Source: Cyanobacteriota bacterium SRBZ.bins.94.201705 (lineage in GTDB: Bacteria > Cyanobacteriota > Cyanobacteriia > Cyanobacteriales > Cyanobacteriaceae). Taken from it: a stretch of DNA of 64,000 nt. The stretch is taken from assembly GCA_030549855.1 (NCBI GenBank), contig JAUQQP010000046.1:62001-126000 (forward strand), in the 5' to 3' direction. Under the pieces are notes generated by a model, which did not search any database, was not told the DNA's origin, and saw only the letters and a list, made by a program, of their open reading frames with translations. Below, piece after piece: positions 28,285 to 40,165 of the stretch (positions are counted from its first letter, which is position 1; every line of letters begins with the position of its first letter). The position numbers and the translations under genes were made by a program.

Positions 28285-30647
28285 AACTCGTCTCCATCAA
28301 ATTGGGAAAGGGGGATTGGTATCAAGGCATCCCCACCATCCAAATACAACTCTGGTTAAACCCCCATCTTTTACCCATCCAATTTTTTGCCTCTCTGCCT
28401 CCCAATCCTACTCTTGCCTCCCTTTATTCCCACTGGCAAACCCTCTATAAACATCTCATTAAATTAAACCTTCCCCGTGGTTTACCCCCTGAAGACATTG
28501 AATTTGAAGAAGAGGATTTATCCCACATCTCAACACAGGATTTTGAGGAGGCGTCAACAAAATTAAAATTGGAATTTAACTGTTGGTTAGACTCTCCTTC
28601 TTTTGCCTCCACAGAGGCTAAAATAAGATCTCATCTAGACGTCCATGAGGAGATTAATCTCATTCTAGAAACCGACAATGACGAATTTCGCAGTTTCCCC
28701 TGGATTATCTGGGATTTTTTTGATGACTACCCCCAAGCAGAAATTGCCATCAGTAACCTAGAATACAACCGGCCTATTTTAACAAAAAGAAATCCTCGTA
28801 GATACGTTAAAATACTGGCTATCATAGGTGACAGTAGAGGTATCGACGTGGAAGAAGACAAGGAATTACTGGAGAAAATTCCCTGGGCAAAAATTAGATT
28901 TCTAATCCAGCCATCTCGCCGGGAATTAGAAGAAAATCTGTGGGAAAAGGGATGGGATATAATATTTTTTGCTGGCCATAGTCGGCGGGGGAATCAAGAG
29001 GAGAATTATAAGGGTTATCTGGCTATTAATAGTCATGAGTATATCTCCGTATTTCAACTGAAAAATGCCCTAAAAAGGGCGATTCAATTAGGCCTAAAAA
29101 TGGCTATTTTTAACTCCTGTGATGGCTTGGGTTTGGCTAAACAATTGGCAGAATTAAACCTACCGCAAATAATTGTAATGCGTTTTGAAGTACCAGATGT
29201 GGTAGCCCAGGAATTCCTAAAACACTTCCTCTCAGGTTATAGTCGGGGGAAGTCATTCTATTTGGCAGTGAGGGAGGCAAGGGAAAGATTGGAAGGTTTA
29301 GAAGACAAATTCCCCGCAGCCACCTGGCTACCTGTTATCTGTCAAAACCCCTCCTGCCTACCCTTATCCTGGTTTGACTTGTTTGAAACCACCACCACAC
29401 TCCCCAATCCCTACCCAAATCCTCCCCTCCACACCTTAATCCCCACCCCCGGTTTTCATAAAACAAAACTAATTCACCTTACCACTGGCCTACTGGTCAG
29501 TATACTGGTTTTCGCCCTGAAAAGTCTAGGCTATCTACAGGCAATAGAATTAAAAACCCTTGATTGGCTACAAAAACATAAACCCCCCTCCCCCCCAGAC
29601 AGTCGTCTTTTAATTGTGGGAATAGATGAGGAGGATATTAGACGCTATGGCTATCCCATTGCTGATAAAACCCTTCTACTGCTGCTACAACGACTGCAAT
29701 CCTATCATCCCACTGCCATTGGTATTGATATATTCCGAGACCAACCTACCCATTCCCCACAAGAATATCATGACCTCGTCTCTTTTATAGCCAACAACCC
29801 AAACATTGTAACAGTATGTAATAGGGGAAATGGCCTCCATAAGAGTGTAAGTCAGCCAAAAAAGATTACAATGGAACAAACGGGTTATGCCGATTTGTAC
29901 AACGATTCGGATATTAGCGGCGATTATACCATCCGTCGTTATCTTTTGAGTCGGAGTCAAAATCCCATCGAAACACCTAACTATTGTCAGACTAACTACT
30001 CTCTTGCCTGGCATCTGATATATCGTCATCTTTCCCATCAACTTTTACCAGTATCTGTAACGGGGGATAGTTGGCAATTTGGCAATGTAATTATTCCTCC
30101 CCTGAAACCCGGCGGCGGCTATCAAAGATTCGATGCAAGAGGCAATCAAATCCTCATAAACTACCGTAACACCCCGCAAATCTCACAACAACTCACCCTT
30201 AGGGATATTCTCGAGGCTACTGATTACCTCAACCCCCACTGGCTTGAAAATAAAATTATCCTGGTGGGGATGGTGGCAGACAGTATCCCTGATATTCATG
30301 ATACTCCCCTGGGGAAAATGCGGGGAATCTATATTCACGCCCATGTCATATCTCAAATTCTAGATGCAGTGGAGACTGATGGCAAGAATCTCATCTGGTG
30401 GTTACCAGCCTGGGGAGATTTTCTAGTAATCCTTTTTTCCACCACGACGGGTTTATTTTTCTTACGCTTCCCCTTCCCAAGAAAAATACCTCTCCCTTTT
30501 GCTATTATTCTCTTCCTATTAATTCTCTATCTCTGCTGTCTCTTGGCTTTTCGTTTTTATCTCTGGTTACCCCTAATCCCTGCTGGAGGAGGCTTTTTCC
30601 TCTCTGCTACTATAGTCACACTATTAGACAGCCAGTCAAAATCCTAA
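28281..30647 (+). CDS. CHAT-CHASE2 membrane sensor protein
   Basis: 788 aa. The N-terminal part (to about residue 375) ends in a CHAT domain, a caspase-like fold, with the catalytic pair His233 (IIFFAGHSRRG) and Cys280 (FNSCDGLG) both present. A membrane segment (about 397-417) leads to an extracytoplasmic CHASE2 domain (RLLIVGIDEEDIRRYG onward, about 435-690). Two or three membrane helices close the protein (about 705-785). No kinase or cyclase output follows, so the CHAT protease-like domain is the likely effector. The start overlaps the aminopeptidase stop by 4 bp (ATGA), indicating translational coupling. Its last 100 bp recur as decayed units across the next 5 kb. Confidence 0.85.
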   Translation: MKLVSIKLGKGDWYQGIPTIQIQLWLNPHLLPIQFFASLPPNPTLASLYSHWQTLYKHLIKLNLPRGLPPEDIEFEEEDLSHISTQDFEEASTKLKLEFNCWLDSPSFASTEAKIRSHLDVHEEINLILETDNDEFRSFPWIIWDFFDDYPQAEIAISNLEYNRPILTKRNPRRYVKILAIIGDSRGIDVEEDKELLEKIPWAKIRFLIQPSRRELEENLWEKGWDIIFFAGHSRRGNQEENYKGYLAINSHEYISVFQLKNALKRAIQLGLKMAIFNSCDGLGLAKQLAELNLPQIIVMRFEVPDVVAQEFLKHFLSGYSRGKSFYLAVREARERLEGLEDKFPAATWLPVICQNPSCLPLSWFDLFETTTTLPNPYPNPPLHTLIPTPGFHKTKLIHLTTGLLVSILVFALKSLGYLQAIELKTLDWLQKHKPPSPPDSRLLIVGIDEEDIRRYGYPIADKTLLLLLQRLQSYHPTAIGIDIFRDQPTHSPQEYHDLVSFIANNPNIVTVCNRGNGLHKSVSQPKKITMEQTGYADLYNDSDISGDYTIRRYLLSRSQNPIETPNYCQTNYSLAWHLIYRHLSHQLLPVSVTGDSWQFGNVIIPPLKPGGGYQRFDARGNQILINYRNTPQISQQLTLRDILEATDYLNPHWLENKIILVGMVADSIPDIHDTPLGKMRGIYIHAHVISQILDAVETDGKNLIWWLPAWGDFLVILFSTTTGLFFLRFPFPRKIPLPFAIILFLLILYLCCLLAFRFYLWLPLIPAGGGFFLSATIVTLLDSQSKS

Positions 30648-33600
30648 AGCGTCACTATATCCTTCACCGAGTAAACTAGCTTTTCGTTTCCGTCTTCCGT
30701 TATTTCTGCCGTCAGCCTCCCTCTTCCTGCCGTCGCGGTGGAGTCAATAAACATCCCAATATCCCCCCATCAGGTAAACTGGTTTCCCGTTTCCCTATCC
30801 AGTCAAACCCATCCGACTAACCCCTCTTTGAAGATGTAACTACACTAAATCCCAAGTATGAGGAAAAACCAGTAATAATGCCAATCCTGTTTTTATTTTT
30901 CCCCCTGTTTATGATTATCCCCTCTGATGGGGACTTTTTCCTACCCACTACTGCCGTAGACTGGTGGATGCCTAATAGCAACCCCAGGTGTTAGAAAAGA
31001 TGGGTGACAACATCAATCCCTCTGTAGTCTATGCCAGGCAAACTGTGGTTTCGTTTCCCTCCCTATTTACCCCCTAGTATCCTCATCTTTTTTCCTACAA
31101 ATGGTACTAACAGCCTAGCGATTGTATCGCAAAACCCCTCCCTAGTAAACCTGCTTCCCTCTGCCGGAAAAGTCAAACCAATAGACAGCGTCAGTGAAAA
31201 TTCCAATCTCACTCGAGTTTCCACCTCCATACCCTGCCGCGTGACTAGCATCTGTCTATTGCTATTTTTCTTCCTTTGGCTTAGCTTTTTTTTGCCACCA
31301 AAGCCAACAGACATTTAATAACACATCATGTGGCAATGTCAATCCCCCTTCGTTTTCATCTCTGCCTTTTCTCTCCAGTTAACCCTATGGTTTTGGCTTT
31401 TTTCCTCTTGCCAGGAAGGAGAGTAAAATCACCAGGTGTCTGGCTGCGGGGGTGTGGGAAACGCCAGTGAGAATCCTAATATCTCTTTAATCACCGCAAG
31501 TTTTTAGTTTACCTTATTCTATTGGCATTCTCTGTCGCCACTGCCACCTTCTGCAGACTAGTAGAAGCGTTTCGGCAATTGGTATTGGCTTCTTTTTCCG
31601 TCACTCACTGGGGTTGAATCGGTGGATACCCAGGAAGGAGTGGCAAACCCATCCGATGTCACCTCGCCTCCGAAAAAACTAGCCTTTACCCTTGCCTTCA
31701 ACCTCCTTCTTCCTGCCACTGCGGTTGATTCAATAGACATGCTAATATCCTCCTCATCAAGTAAACCATTTTTCTGTTTCCCCATCCAGTCAAACCTCAT
31801 TTCCAGCTTATGGCAGAGACAACAGTGACATTTATGGAGGCTTTTTCTTCCCTGCCACTAATGCTATAGACTGGTAGTCAGTAACTCCAAATATCAACAA
31901 AAGTCAGCTGCCTACCTACCTCCATCGCTTCTTCCTGTTTACTCCTTGTTGGCTTTACTGTTTTCTGCTACTAATGGATGCCTAGTAGGAATCGGAGGGG
32001 AAACGGCAATTCCATTGCTAACCAAAAACTAGTATTGGCTTTTTCCCCATGTAAACCGGCAGACATCTACACCATTGCACACTATAACAAAATACACTCC
32101 TCTTCTGTCCATGATTCCCCTTAATCTCCCCCTTTTTCCTGTCTGCCACTGAAGCCTAACAACGCCAACTTCACTTTCATTCCTCCGTTTCTGTTGCTGT
32201 TTTTTTTTATCCCCTTTTCTGCTATCCCGGCAGACAGCTGAATGTTTGTATTTTTGTTTTAATACTTTGTGTTATGGGCTTCAACCAATAGACACAGTGG
32301 CAATTCCCGAGACGGCAACCTCCCCAGTTTTACGCCTGTTTCCCTGGCATCCTATTTTCTTGTATCCAGTTACTCCCTCTTTTCTCCCCTCCTCCCCATC
32401 GCCTCAGTCAGACTATGCCTGGTGGTGATTCCAACTATTAAGAAACCCCAACTACCATATTGACTCCCCCCTAGTCTTCATGGTTGTCTTCATCTTCGTC
32501 TTTGTCTTTGGTTATCTCCTCTCCCGGGTATTCCCCTTGCCGTTATTGGTGTAAAACAAACCTGGTGAGTAACAATACTTATCTACCCCCTTGGCAAAAT
32601 AGCCTTTCTTCTCTACCGCTGTTTGATTCTTCCGGGTTGACTTTAACTGTTTTTTTTTTGCGAATAAGTAGATACCCAGTGACAATCCCAACCGATTGTC
32701 TGAATTCTCTTTTTTTCCCCCGGAAAAGTAGTCTTTTTTCCTGTTTTCGGCCACATTTTCGGTGTCAGTTTTACTTTTTTTTGCCAATCATAGACAACTG
32801 ACAACCCCCCTTTCCCCCAACCAGTAGACATCAAACATCAATAGCAAGCAAATGTCGATACCCCTTTATTCTTCCCTTTCCCCTGTGGCTACTTTTTAGC
32901 ATTTTCTTGTCCTTTTTACCACCATTACGACTAAACCAACAGACACCATAGCAATCCTTCTGTTAACAACAACAGTGACGCCAATCTCCTGTGAGTCTTC
33001 ACTTCAGTCTCTCTCTACCCCTTCCGTCATGTCGACATATTTTCTTTCTTGCCACTCAGGATAAGCCAATAGCCATCCAGAATGTAAGATAGCCAAGCAT
33101 ACCAGTCTTTCCCTCTCGTCTTTGTTTACCCTTAATATCCACATCTTTTTCTCCCGTCACTGTGGTTAAACCAATAGACATGACAATACTAATTTTCTTA
33201 GTGTCTTTGTCTCATTATCCCCTCATTGTCGGTTTCTTTCCCTCTGCCACTAACTGACGGATAGCCGGTGTAGTGACGTCAAGCATCAGAAAACTCAAAC
33301 CACAATACCCTTAGTTTTACTCCCCCTAGCAACACCCCTTTTGGTTTCACTCTTTTCTGCCACCAGCCAAAACTAATTAATAAGTCTCAGAATTGCAAAA
33401 CTCATTCCTCTAGTCTCCATCAGCAGTTTTCTGTTAACCCCTTTCCCGGTGTTGACTTTTTTACTGCAGCCACCGTGGTTGTAAAAAACCAATAGATAAC
33501 CCAATGGCATACCACAAATCATGAATATAAGTGGCTGATGGTAAGCCTTGTGACAACAATGACAATCTAGCCTTTTGTTTCCTCCAATGCATCCTATCCA

Positions 33601-35741
33601 GTTGCCAACAGGTGTCTACTGGCAATCCAATGGTATAAGAAAATCCCAATAACAACACTAATTCTTTTTCGTTTTCTTTGTAGTGGTTATTCCATCACTG
33701 TTGGCAAGACTAGTCTTTTGTTTCCATCTACCTCTAGACACCAGGCAATAATTCCAAAGTGTTAGACAATCGCCTCAACGACAATCAACCCCTCCCTAGT
33801 TTCTGTCTGGCGGTTATTCCTCTTCCCAGTGTCGGCTTTTTCCCACAGCTGGTGGCAATGCTAAGTATCAAAAACCCTAATAACAAGGCAAGGCTAATTT
33901 TTTGTTGGTATTCGCCGACAGTCTCTGGTTATCTCTCTTTCTAGCATCCACATCCCACCTATTTAAAGACTTACGCCTTAGCCAGCCTCCTCAGCGGATT
34001 ATTCCTGTCTATGGCTAAACCTCACGCCTGCTGGAGGAGGTATCCTCTTTTTTCTGCCACCGCAGTCACATCAATATCAACTCTATCCATCTCTAGTATG
34101 ATAAAAAACTAGCCTTGTTTAACCCTCCACCGGGTAAACTAGCCTCTTGTTTTTGTCTGCGATTGTCTTTCTACTGTCGACTTTTTTCTCTCTACCACCA
34201 CAGATACCCAGAAAGTGGTAACGCCAAGCATCATAAGACTACAATTACAACTTTTATCCCCCTTGGTATTCTTTAACGGTTTTTCCCCATCCCCCTTGCT
34301 TTCACCCCTTTCTGCCACTAACTAATACCAACAGACAGTTAGTAGCAGTATTGAGTCTCAGACAAAGAATTTCAATGACAACATTCATTCCCTTTTAGTA
34401 GTCTTTTCCTTTTCCGACAGTTTTTTGTTGACTTTCCTTGCCTTCCCACACCAAAAAGACTCTCCCCATCTCCCGTCTTTGCTTTTCTCTAGACACCCGG
34501 CAACTCTTACGATTCCAAAATGTTAGACAACTACCTCGGTGACAACACCCTTTTTCTGGCAATTATTCTACCACTGTTGGCCAATTCCGCCACTAGTCTT
34601 TTGTTTCCCTTTTTGCCTAACCTAGTAATGTCGGCAGGGGATAGCCGTATGGCATTACTTCTTTTTTTTGCTTTCTCAGCCTCCCCCTTCGTCGGTGGCT
34701 TACTCTTACTAATTCCCACTGGCAAACCACGACAATACCAACCCTTTTTTGTTTCCGCTTCTGATTATCCCCATGGCGACGCCAGACATCATAAAACGGG
34801 GGGTAGCAACACCCACCTTTTATTCTCTACCATCCCCCTTCGCTTACTTGTAGATACTCCGCAAATTTAAAGCTTCTTTAGTCTGTCTTAGCCATTTTCC
34901 TCCAGTCACTCACTCCCCTCTGTGTCGGCATCCTTTTCTGCTACTGTGGTTGGATTTGCCTACACCTGCCAACATCCCGTGGTTTCCATCTGGTTATTAT
35001 CCCGCCACTGTTGTTTTTCTCCAACCCACTTTAGACTGGCTTTTTACTTACCCTTGTGCTTACCCTTCCCCTTCTAATATATCCTCTTTTTTGCCACTGT
35101 AGTCCAACTAATAGACACCCAGAGTGACAATCCACCCGTTATCAGACTTCCAACCCCAACACCAATCCCCCATTTTCCACCAGTAGACAGGTTATCTCCC
35201 CGTTTTCCCATCTCTAGATGCCTGTTAACAGTAGTCAGTAACAATCCAAAATGTCAAACAACCCCTCCAACCCCCCTAACTTCCTTTGAGTTTATGTATC
35301 TGATTATTCTCCCTGGCGTTTACCCCTTTTTCCGCACCACAATTGTTAGACTAATAATAGCCTAGCATGCCATAATGTTTTTAGAGGCTGCTAATGGCAA
35401 CCCCTGTGATAATGCCAGGCTGTGATAGTCTGGCTTCTAATCTCCTACCACATGCCTACTGGTAACTCACAGCGTAAAAGGTGGGTAGTTGTTGCTGTCT
35501 CCCGGTGTTTCCATGGTATTTTTCCCTCGGATTCTTGTCTATGTTTCCCGGGTTATCCCCACCCTTAGTATTACCCAGTAGACGGGTTTGTTGTTTATAC
35601 TTCTGACTAATCCCATGGCCGTCGTATAGGCCTATAATTATAAGCCACCATTATTTCTTATCCTTTGCTGCTAGAGTTAGACTAGGGGATGACTGTTGTA
35701 TTTTCTTCCTACCTACACACAGGCAATCCAGATTTAAACCC
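30648..35741. repeat. 5.1-kb pyrimidine-rich degenerate array derived from the CHASE2 gene 3' end
   Basis: No credible gene. Units resemble the last ~110 bp of the upstream gene (30541-30643: CTTGGCTTTTCG, CTGGAGGAGGCTTTTTCC, CTGCTACTATAGTCA, TATTAGACAGCCAG, AAAATCC). The first unit, 30672-30760, follows that order closely. Later marks are TTTCTGCCACTG-type plus AATAGACA-type words near 31180, 31305, 31733, 32290, 32936, 33173, 33489, 34332 and 35110. CTGGAGGAGG recurs at about 34030, and the lead-in GTAAACTAGCNTTTNGTTTCC recurs near 30670, 30774, 31037, 31760, 33705, 34134 and 34590. Units are irregular, roughly 100-250 bp. Confidence 0.8.
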
Positions 35742-36884
35742 ATGATGAATGGTAACCCTTCAACTGCCTCCCTTCCCATTTTATCCTTCAGTGAGGCTGT
35801 CAGTTTGCTCAAATCCTCAAAGCCTACCGACATTCAATGGTTGAAAACCACTGCCGATAGAATGCGGAAACAACAGGTGGGAGACACTGTCACCTATGTT
35901 GTCAACCGCAACATCAATTTTACCAACATTTGTGAACAACACTGCGGTTTTTGCGCCTTCCGACGAGACTTGGGGGAAAAAGATAGCTTTTGGCTTTCCC
36001 TACAACAAATCCTAGAAAAGGCAGAAGAGGCAGTGAAAAATGGTGCTACCGAAATATGCTTGCAGGGGGGATTAAATCCCCATGCCAAAATCCAGGGTAG
36101 CACCCTTAGATATTATACCTGTCTGGTGAGAGAAATTAAACAAGCCTTCCCCCAACTCCACCTCCATGCCTTCTCTCCCCAGGAAATCCAATTCATCGCC
36201 CGTCAGGACAGTCTAAGCTATGATCATGTTATCTTATCCTTACAAGAGGCCGGCGTTGCTTCCTTGCCTGGTACTGCCGCCGAGATACTAGATGATACCA
36301 TAAGGAAAATTATCTGTCCAGAGAAAATTAATACCCAAACCTGGATGGAAATAGTTTCTTGTGCCCATCGTTATGGTTTATATACTACTAGTACTATTTT
36401 GTCTGGCCATGTTGAAAAACCAGAACATCAAGTACTACACCTGCAGAGGATAAGATACCTCCAAGAATTGGCAATAGAAAAAGACTATCCTGGGAGAATT
36501 ACTGAGTTTATCATACTACCTTTTGTAGGAGAGAAGGCTCCAGCCTCCCTGAAAAAAAGAGTGGGAAGACTACAACCAGATTTACAGGCGACTTTGAAAC
36601 TTACTGCCGTGGCACGCATACTGCTGGGTGATATAATAGTCAACCATCAACCTAGTTGGGTAAAACTGGGGATAGATGGGGCTAAGGAGGCTTTAGACTG
36701 GGGTTGTAATGACTTCGGTGGCACTCTAATGGAAGAACATATTACCACAATGGCGGGGGCAAAAGGAGGCACTTGTCTATCCGTATCACAAATACAACAG
36801 GCCATCGCATCAAAAAACCGTCCCTATGCTCAAAGGGACACCCTCTACAATCTTATCACATCTCCGGCTAAAGGGGACATCTAA
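35742..36884 (+). CDS. cofH: FO synthase subunit 2 (radical SAM)
   Basis: 380 aa radical SAM enzyme. The iron-sulfur motif CEQHCGFC (Cys64, Cys68, Cys71) has the CX3CX2C spacing, followed by CAFRRD and ICLQGGLNP, and a C-terminal [13 protein letters not shown]. These identify CofH, which joins a tyrosine-derived unit to the CofG substrate to make the deazaflavin FO, used by cyanobacterial photolyases. cofG is not in this window. Two adjacent ATGs (35742, 35745) lie without a clear ribosome site. The gene is isolated between two gene-free arrays, and a decayed copy of its 5' part lies at 19065-19440. Confidence 0.9.
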   Translation: MMNGNPSTASLPILSFSEAVSLLKSSKPTDIQWLKTTADRMRKQQVGDTVTYVVNRNINFTNICEQHCGFCAFRRDLGEKDSFWLSLQQILEKAEEAVKNGATEICLQGGLNPHAKIQGSTLRYYTCLVREIKQAFPQLHLHAFSPQEIQFIARQDSLSYDHVILSLQEAGVASLPGTAAEILDDTIRKIICPEKINTQTWMEIVSCAHRYGLYTTSTILSGHVEKPEHQVLHLQRIRYLQELAIEKDYPGRITEFIILPFVGEKAPASLKKRVGRLQPDLQATLKLTAVARILLGDIIVNHQPSWVKLGIDGAKEALDWGCNDFGGTLMEEHITTMAGAKGGTCLSVSQIQQAIASKNRPYAQRDTLYNLITSPAKGDI

Positions 36885-39800
36885 TCCTACCCTTTTACAG
36901 AGACGTGTTATACCCCTAGTCCAATCATACACCTTTTAGGCTAAAGGACAATTTCAAGGGGCATAAGGGTATGTGTTTATAACCCCCCCCCGGGATGCTA
37001 ATACTATGAGTAACCTCCACCTTCCAACACACACTGTCACGTCTACCTCCACGGAGAAATTTCTTTATAGAATCTCCATAACAAGGGCATAATGTCTCCA
37101 GAAACCCCTATACCCAATTATCCCCACATCCAGCCGCATTTCTTATTACCAGATGTCTTCCTATACCCCTCGCTATGGTTTATTCTCTTAAACCCCACTG
37201 GAAGCATATTGCCAACTTTCTCCTCAGTAACATTCTCTTATAATGCTTCCAAGGATATACTGGCATTCTTCACCACAAGCAGATGTCTTGATGTATATCC
37301 TACACTTTGTCTATCCCCACTTCGGGCATTTCTCTATACATCCCAAAGAGGTATACTGTTATGTCACCTGTAGCAAACACTCGCCAGGCATGTGTTTACA
37401 TAACCTTACACGGCCATAGTATTATCCCCTCCCCAACTTCCCCACCTACATCTTATACAATCTTGCCACGGAAATGTCTTCATAAATCACAACTTTAATC
37501 TCCTCTTAGTCACTAGGGTATTTTTCTCTACGCCTTTTTTTAAGAAGCAAACTATCCCCCAAGTCGTCTTGATATACCTCCCACCCAAAATCAAAGCTGT
37601 GTTTCCCTATACCCCCGGAAGATGTCTTGACATATACCTGACTGTTGTATCCCCCTTTCCCTTTTCCTTTCCCCAAAGGCGTGGTTTCCTCTGCCACTTT
37701 TACCCATACATAGGTGTTTGTCTTTATACCCCTTGAATAAACCCACTGTCACATCCCGTCACGGAAGCATGTCTTTGCCTTTCCCCAGCCATACCTCATT
37801 CTTTATACTTCCCCACGGGTAAATACTGTTATCCTTCGCTATGGGGTATGTTTTTATACCCACCTTGCAAACCTTATTTGTATATTCCAACCAGTTTTCC
37901 ATCTCCCTCAATCAAGCCTAGAGGAAAAACTCTCTTATGCCTTCCCCTTCTATTCCCAGTCTCCCCATGGTAAAACCCTAAACAGGCATGCTATATATCT
38001 ATCCTCCTTCAGATACTCCACAGCCATAACCACCCTTCCCCGAAGCAGTGACAAGTCTTTACAGAGGTGTCTTTTCTTGATAAATACCCTACCTTTTACT
38101 CTAACAAACCCTCCACAGGTTACTGAGTTGAGTTTCGGATTTGTCTTTGCTGCTACAGGGATAAATACTGCTAACCTTCCGGCGGCATGTGTTAAAAGAT
38201 GTCTTTATAAACCTCTTACCGCAGTCTAACCTAGTATATGTCTTCCTCATACCCAGAGAGAGGCATACTGCTAACTATCTTTCCCGCCGCCTCCCCTTAT
38301 ATTCCTATATACTGGCATCCTTCACTATAGGAAGATGTCTTGAGACATACCCCACTGTTATCTACTCCCACCCCGGCTATGTTTCTGTCTAAAGAAGGTA
38401 TCCTATTCCCCGCTACCCAGAAGACAAGTCATCATCCACCTCCATAGAAAGTCAACTATTTCTCCGACGTATTTTTGCGCAACTATGAAACATAGTCTAA
38501 TCCACTCTATGGGTTTGTCTTTATAATACCCCCAAAAGTTACGCAACTATGATGCATAGTCTTTATTTACTCCACCAGTTTGTCTTTATGTTTCCAACAC
38601 TGTCAACCCTGTCACTGTTATTTCTACCACATACAAGTCTTTATAAATGCCAAGCAGGCAAGTTTTTACCTATAAGGCATGTCTTTCCTTCACACACCCC
38701 AGGGAAATTTATTGTCACAGCTTAGCCACAACGAAAGGCATTGCTTCCCCCTTTAAACCCTAAAAAGGCGTGTTTTTTTTTATATCTCTTTACAGTAACC
38801 CCCTAGGTTTGTCTTTGTATTCCTGGGAATACCACCCACCATATCTGTCTCCACCACAGACATGTCTTTATAAACCTCAACTGTTATCCACTGCTACTTG
38901 CTGAGGTATTCCTCCATACCCCTTTGCTAAAAAGGCAAACTCCCCCACATGTTGTCTACCCCAAAAGAAATTTCTTTATACACCCCCTAATCCCATAGGG
39001 GTATTCCCTATATATCCGGGGAAAGACATTGTTACCTATTTCTCCAAGGATATTCGTTTATACCTGCCAAATACACAAACTATTATCCCCTAGGCATTTC
39101 TCCATAAACCCCCCCTTTATCCCCTCCTACATAAACATCTTTTTATAAACCATGGGGAGGCAGTTTGTTGTTGGTCACTCTAAGGTATATTAGACAACCG
39201 AAAGAGGCACACTGTCAAAGGGTAACTACAGAGGTGTGTCTTCATACAACCCCCATGTCTCCTCCCATATCCCATTTCTCCCCCCAAAGGGGCATAATTG
39301 TCAACCCCCTCACAGTCAGTGGCATGTCTTTATATTCAGAGGCATATGCCTATCGTCTTCCTAGAATCATTCCCTTATACTCCTGAAACGGATATATTGT
39401 TACCCCCCACAGCTGTCTTGATATACCTTACTGGAAAAAGTATCCTGTTACCTGTCACCTACAGGGAAAGGCAAACTTCTTATCCCTCTCCACAAAAAGT
39501 AACCCACTAAGCATAGCCTCCGCCAATATACATAGTCTTATACCCCTTTCCCCCCATCACATATACTTCCACCATCCACATGTCTTTCCCAACCCAATGG
39601 GTATACTGTCAGTGTCTGTTACAATAAACCTCCACTTTCTGTCACACTCCTAGGGGGATGCTGTTGCCTACCCCTAGACAGTATATATCCCCCCGGCACA
39701 TTTTTACCCACTAGGCATGCTGTCACACGCCTCCACTCTCTATACACCCCCACTGCTGTCTACTCCCCCTCTAGACATGCCGCCACCCCCACCCCTTTGT

Positions 39801-40165
39801 ATTTTGTATTATTCCTAAACCTAAAGAGGCATATTAGACACCCCAGCCACAGAGATGCCTGTTGACATACACCCTGCTGTCATACCCTCCCACAAAATCA
39901 TGTCTTTGCCCCTCCGATAGTATACTATTACTCCCGCCCCTCCATACTATAATACTCCCAAAAGACATGTACCCCTCCCGCTGAGGGATACCACTTTCCC
40001 TCCCAGAGATGTTTTTATACACCTTCACACACCCCTTTTACCCCACCTACAACACTTATCTGCCTCAAAGCCATAGTCTTATCCCCCTTCCTCCTAACAC
40101 TGTCACCCCTATCCCTTTACCCCCAACCTGGTTTCCTGCTATAAGTATATAGGCGGGACATGGTT
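36885..40165. repeat. 3.3-kb degenerate array with recurrent TGTCTTTATA words
   Basis: Gene-free spacer between convergent cofH and the SucD-like gene. It is C/T-rich and built of loose units of about 50-100 bp around GGCATGTCTTTATA, CCCC runs and ACTGTTATC. Examples of TCTTTATA lie near 37069, 37724, 38205, 38517, 38639, 38869, 38969 and 39327. Longer echoes are GGAAGATGTCTTGACATATACC (split: GGAAGATGTCTTGA then CATATACC) at 37615 against GGAAGATGTCTTGAGACATACC at 38330. Some units may come from the end of cofH, but I could not establish this. Frames such as 37092-37373 are low-complexity and rejected. Confidence 0.7.

Noticed and set aside
32484-32834. Frames of 60-105 aa in the 30.6-35.7 kb array
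   Set aside because: Low-complexity Ser/Pro/Phe (plus strand) or Lys-rich (minus strand) products of pyrimidine-rich repeats.
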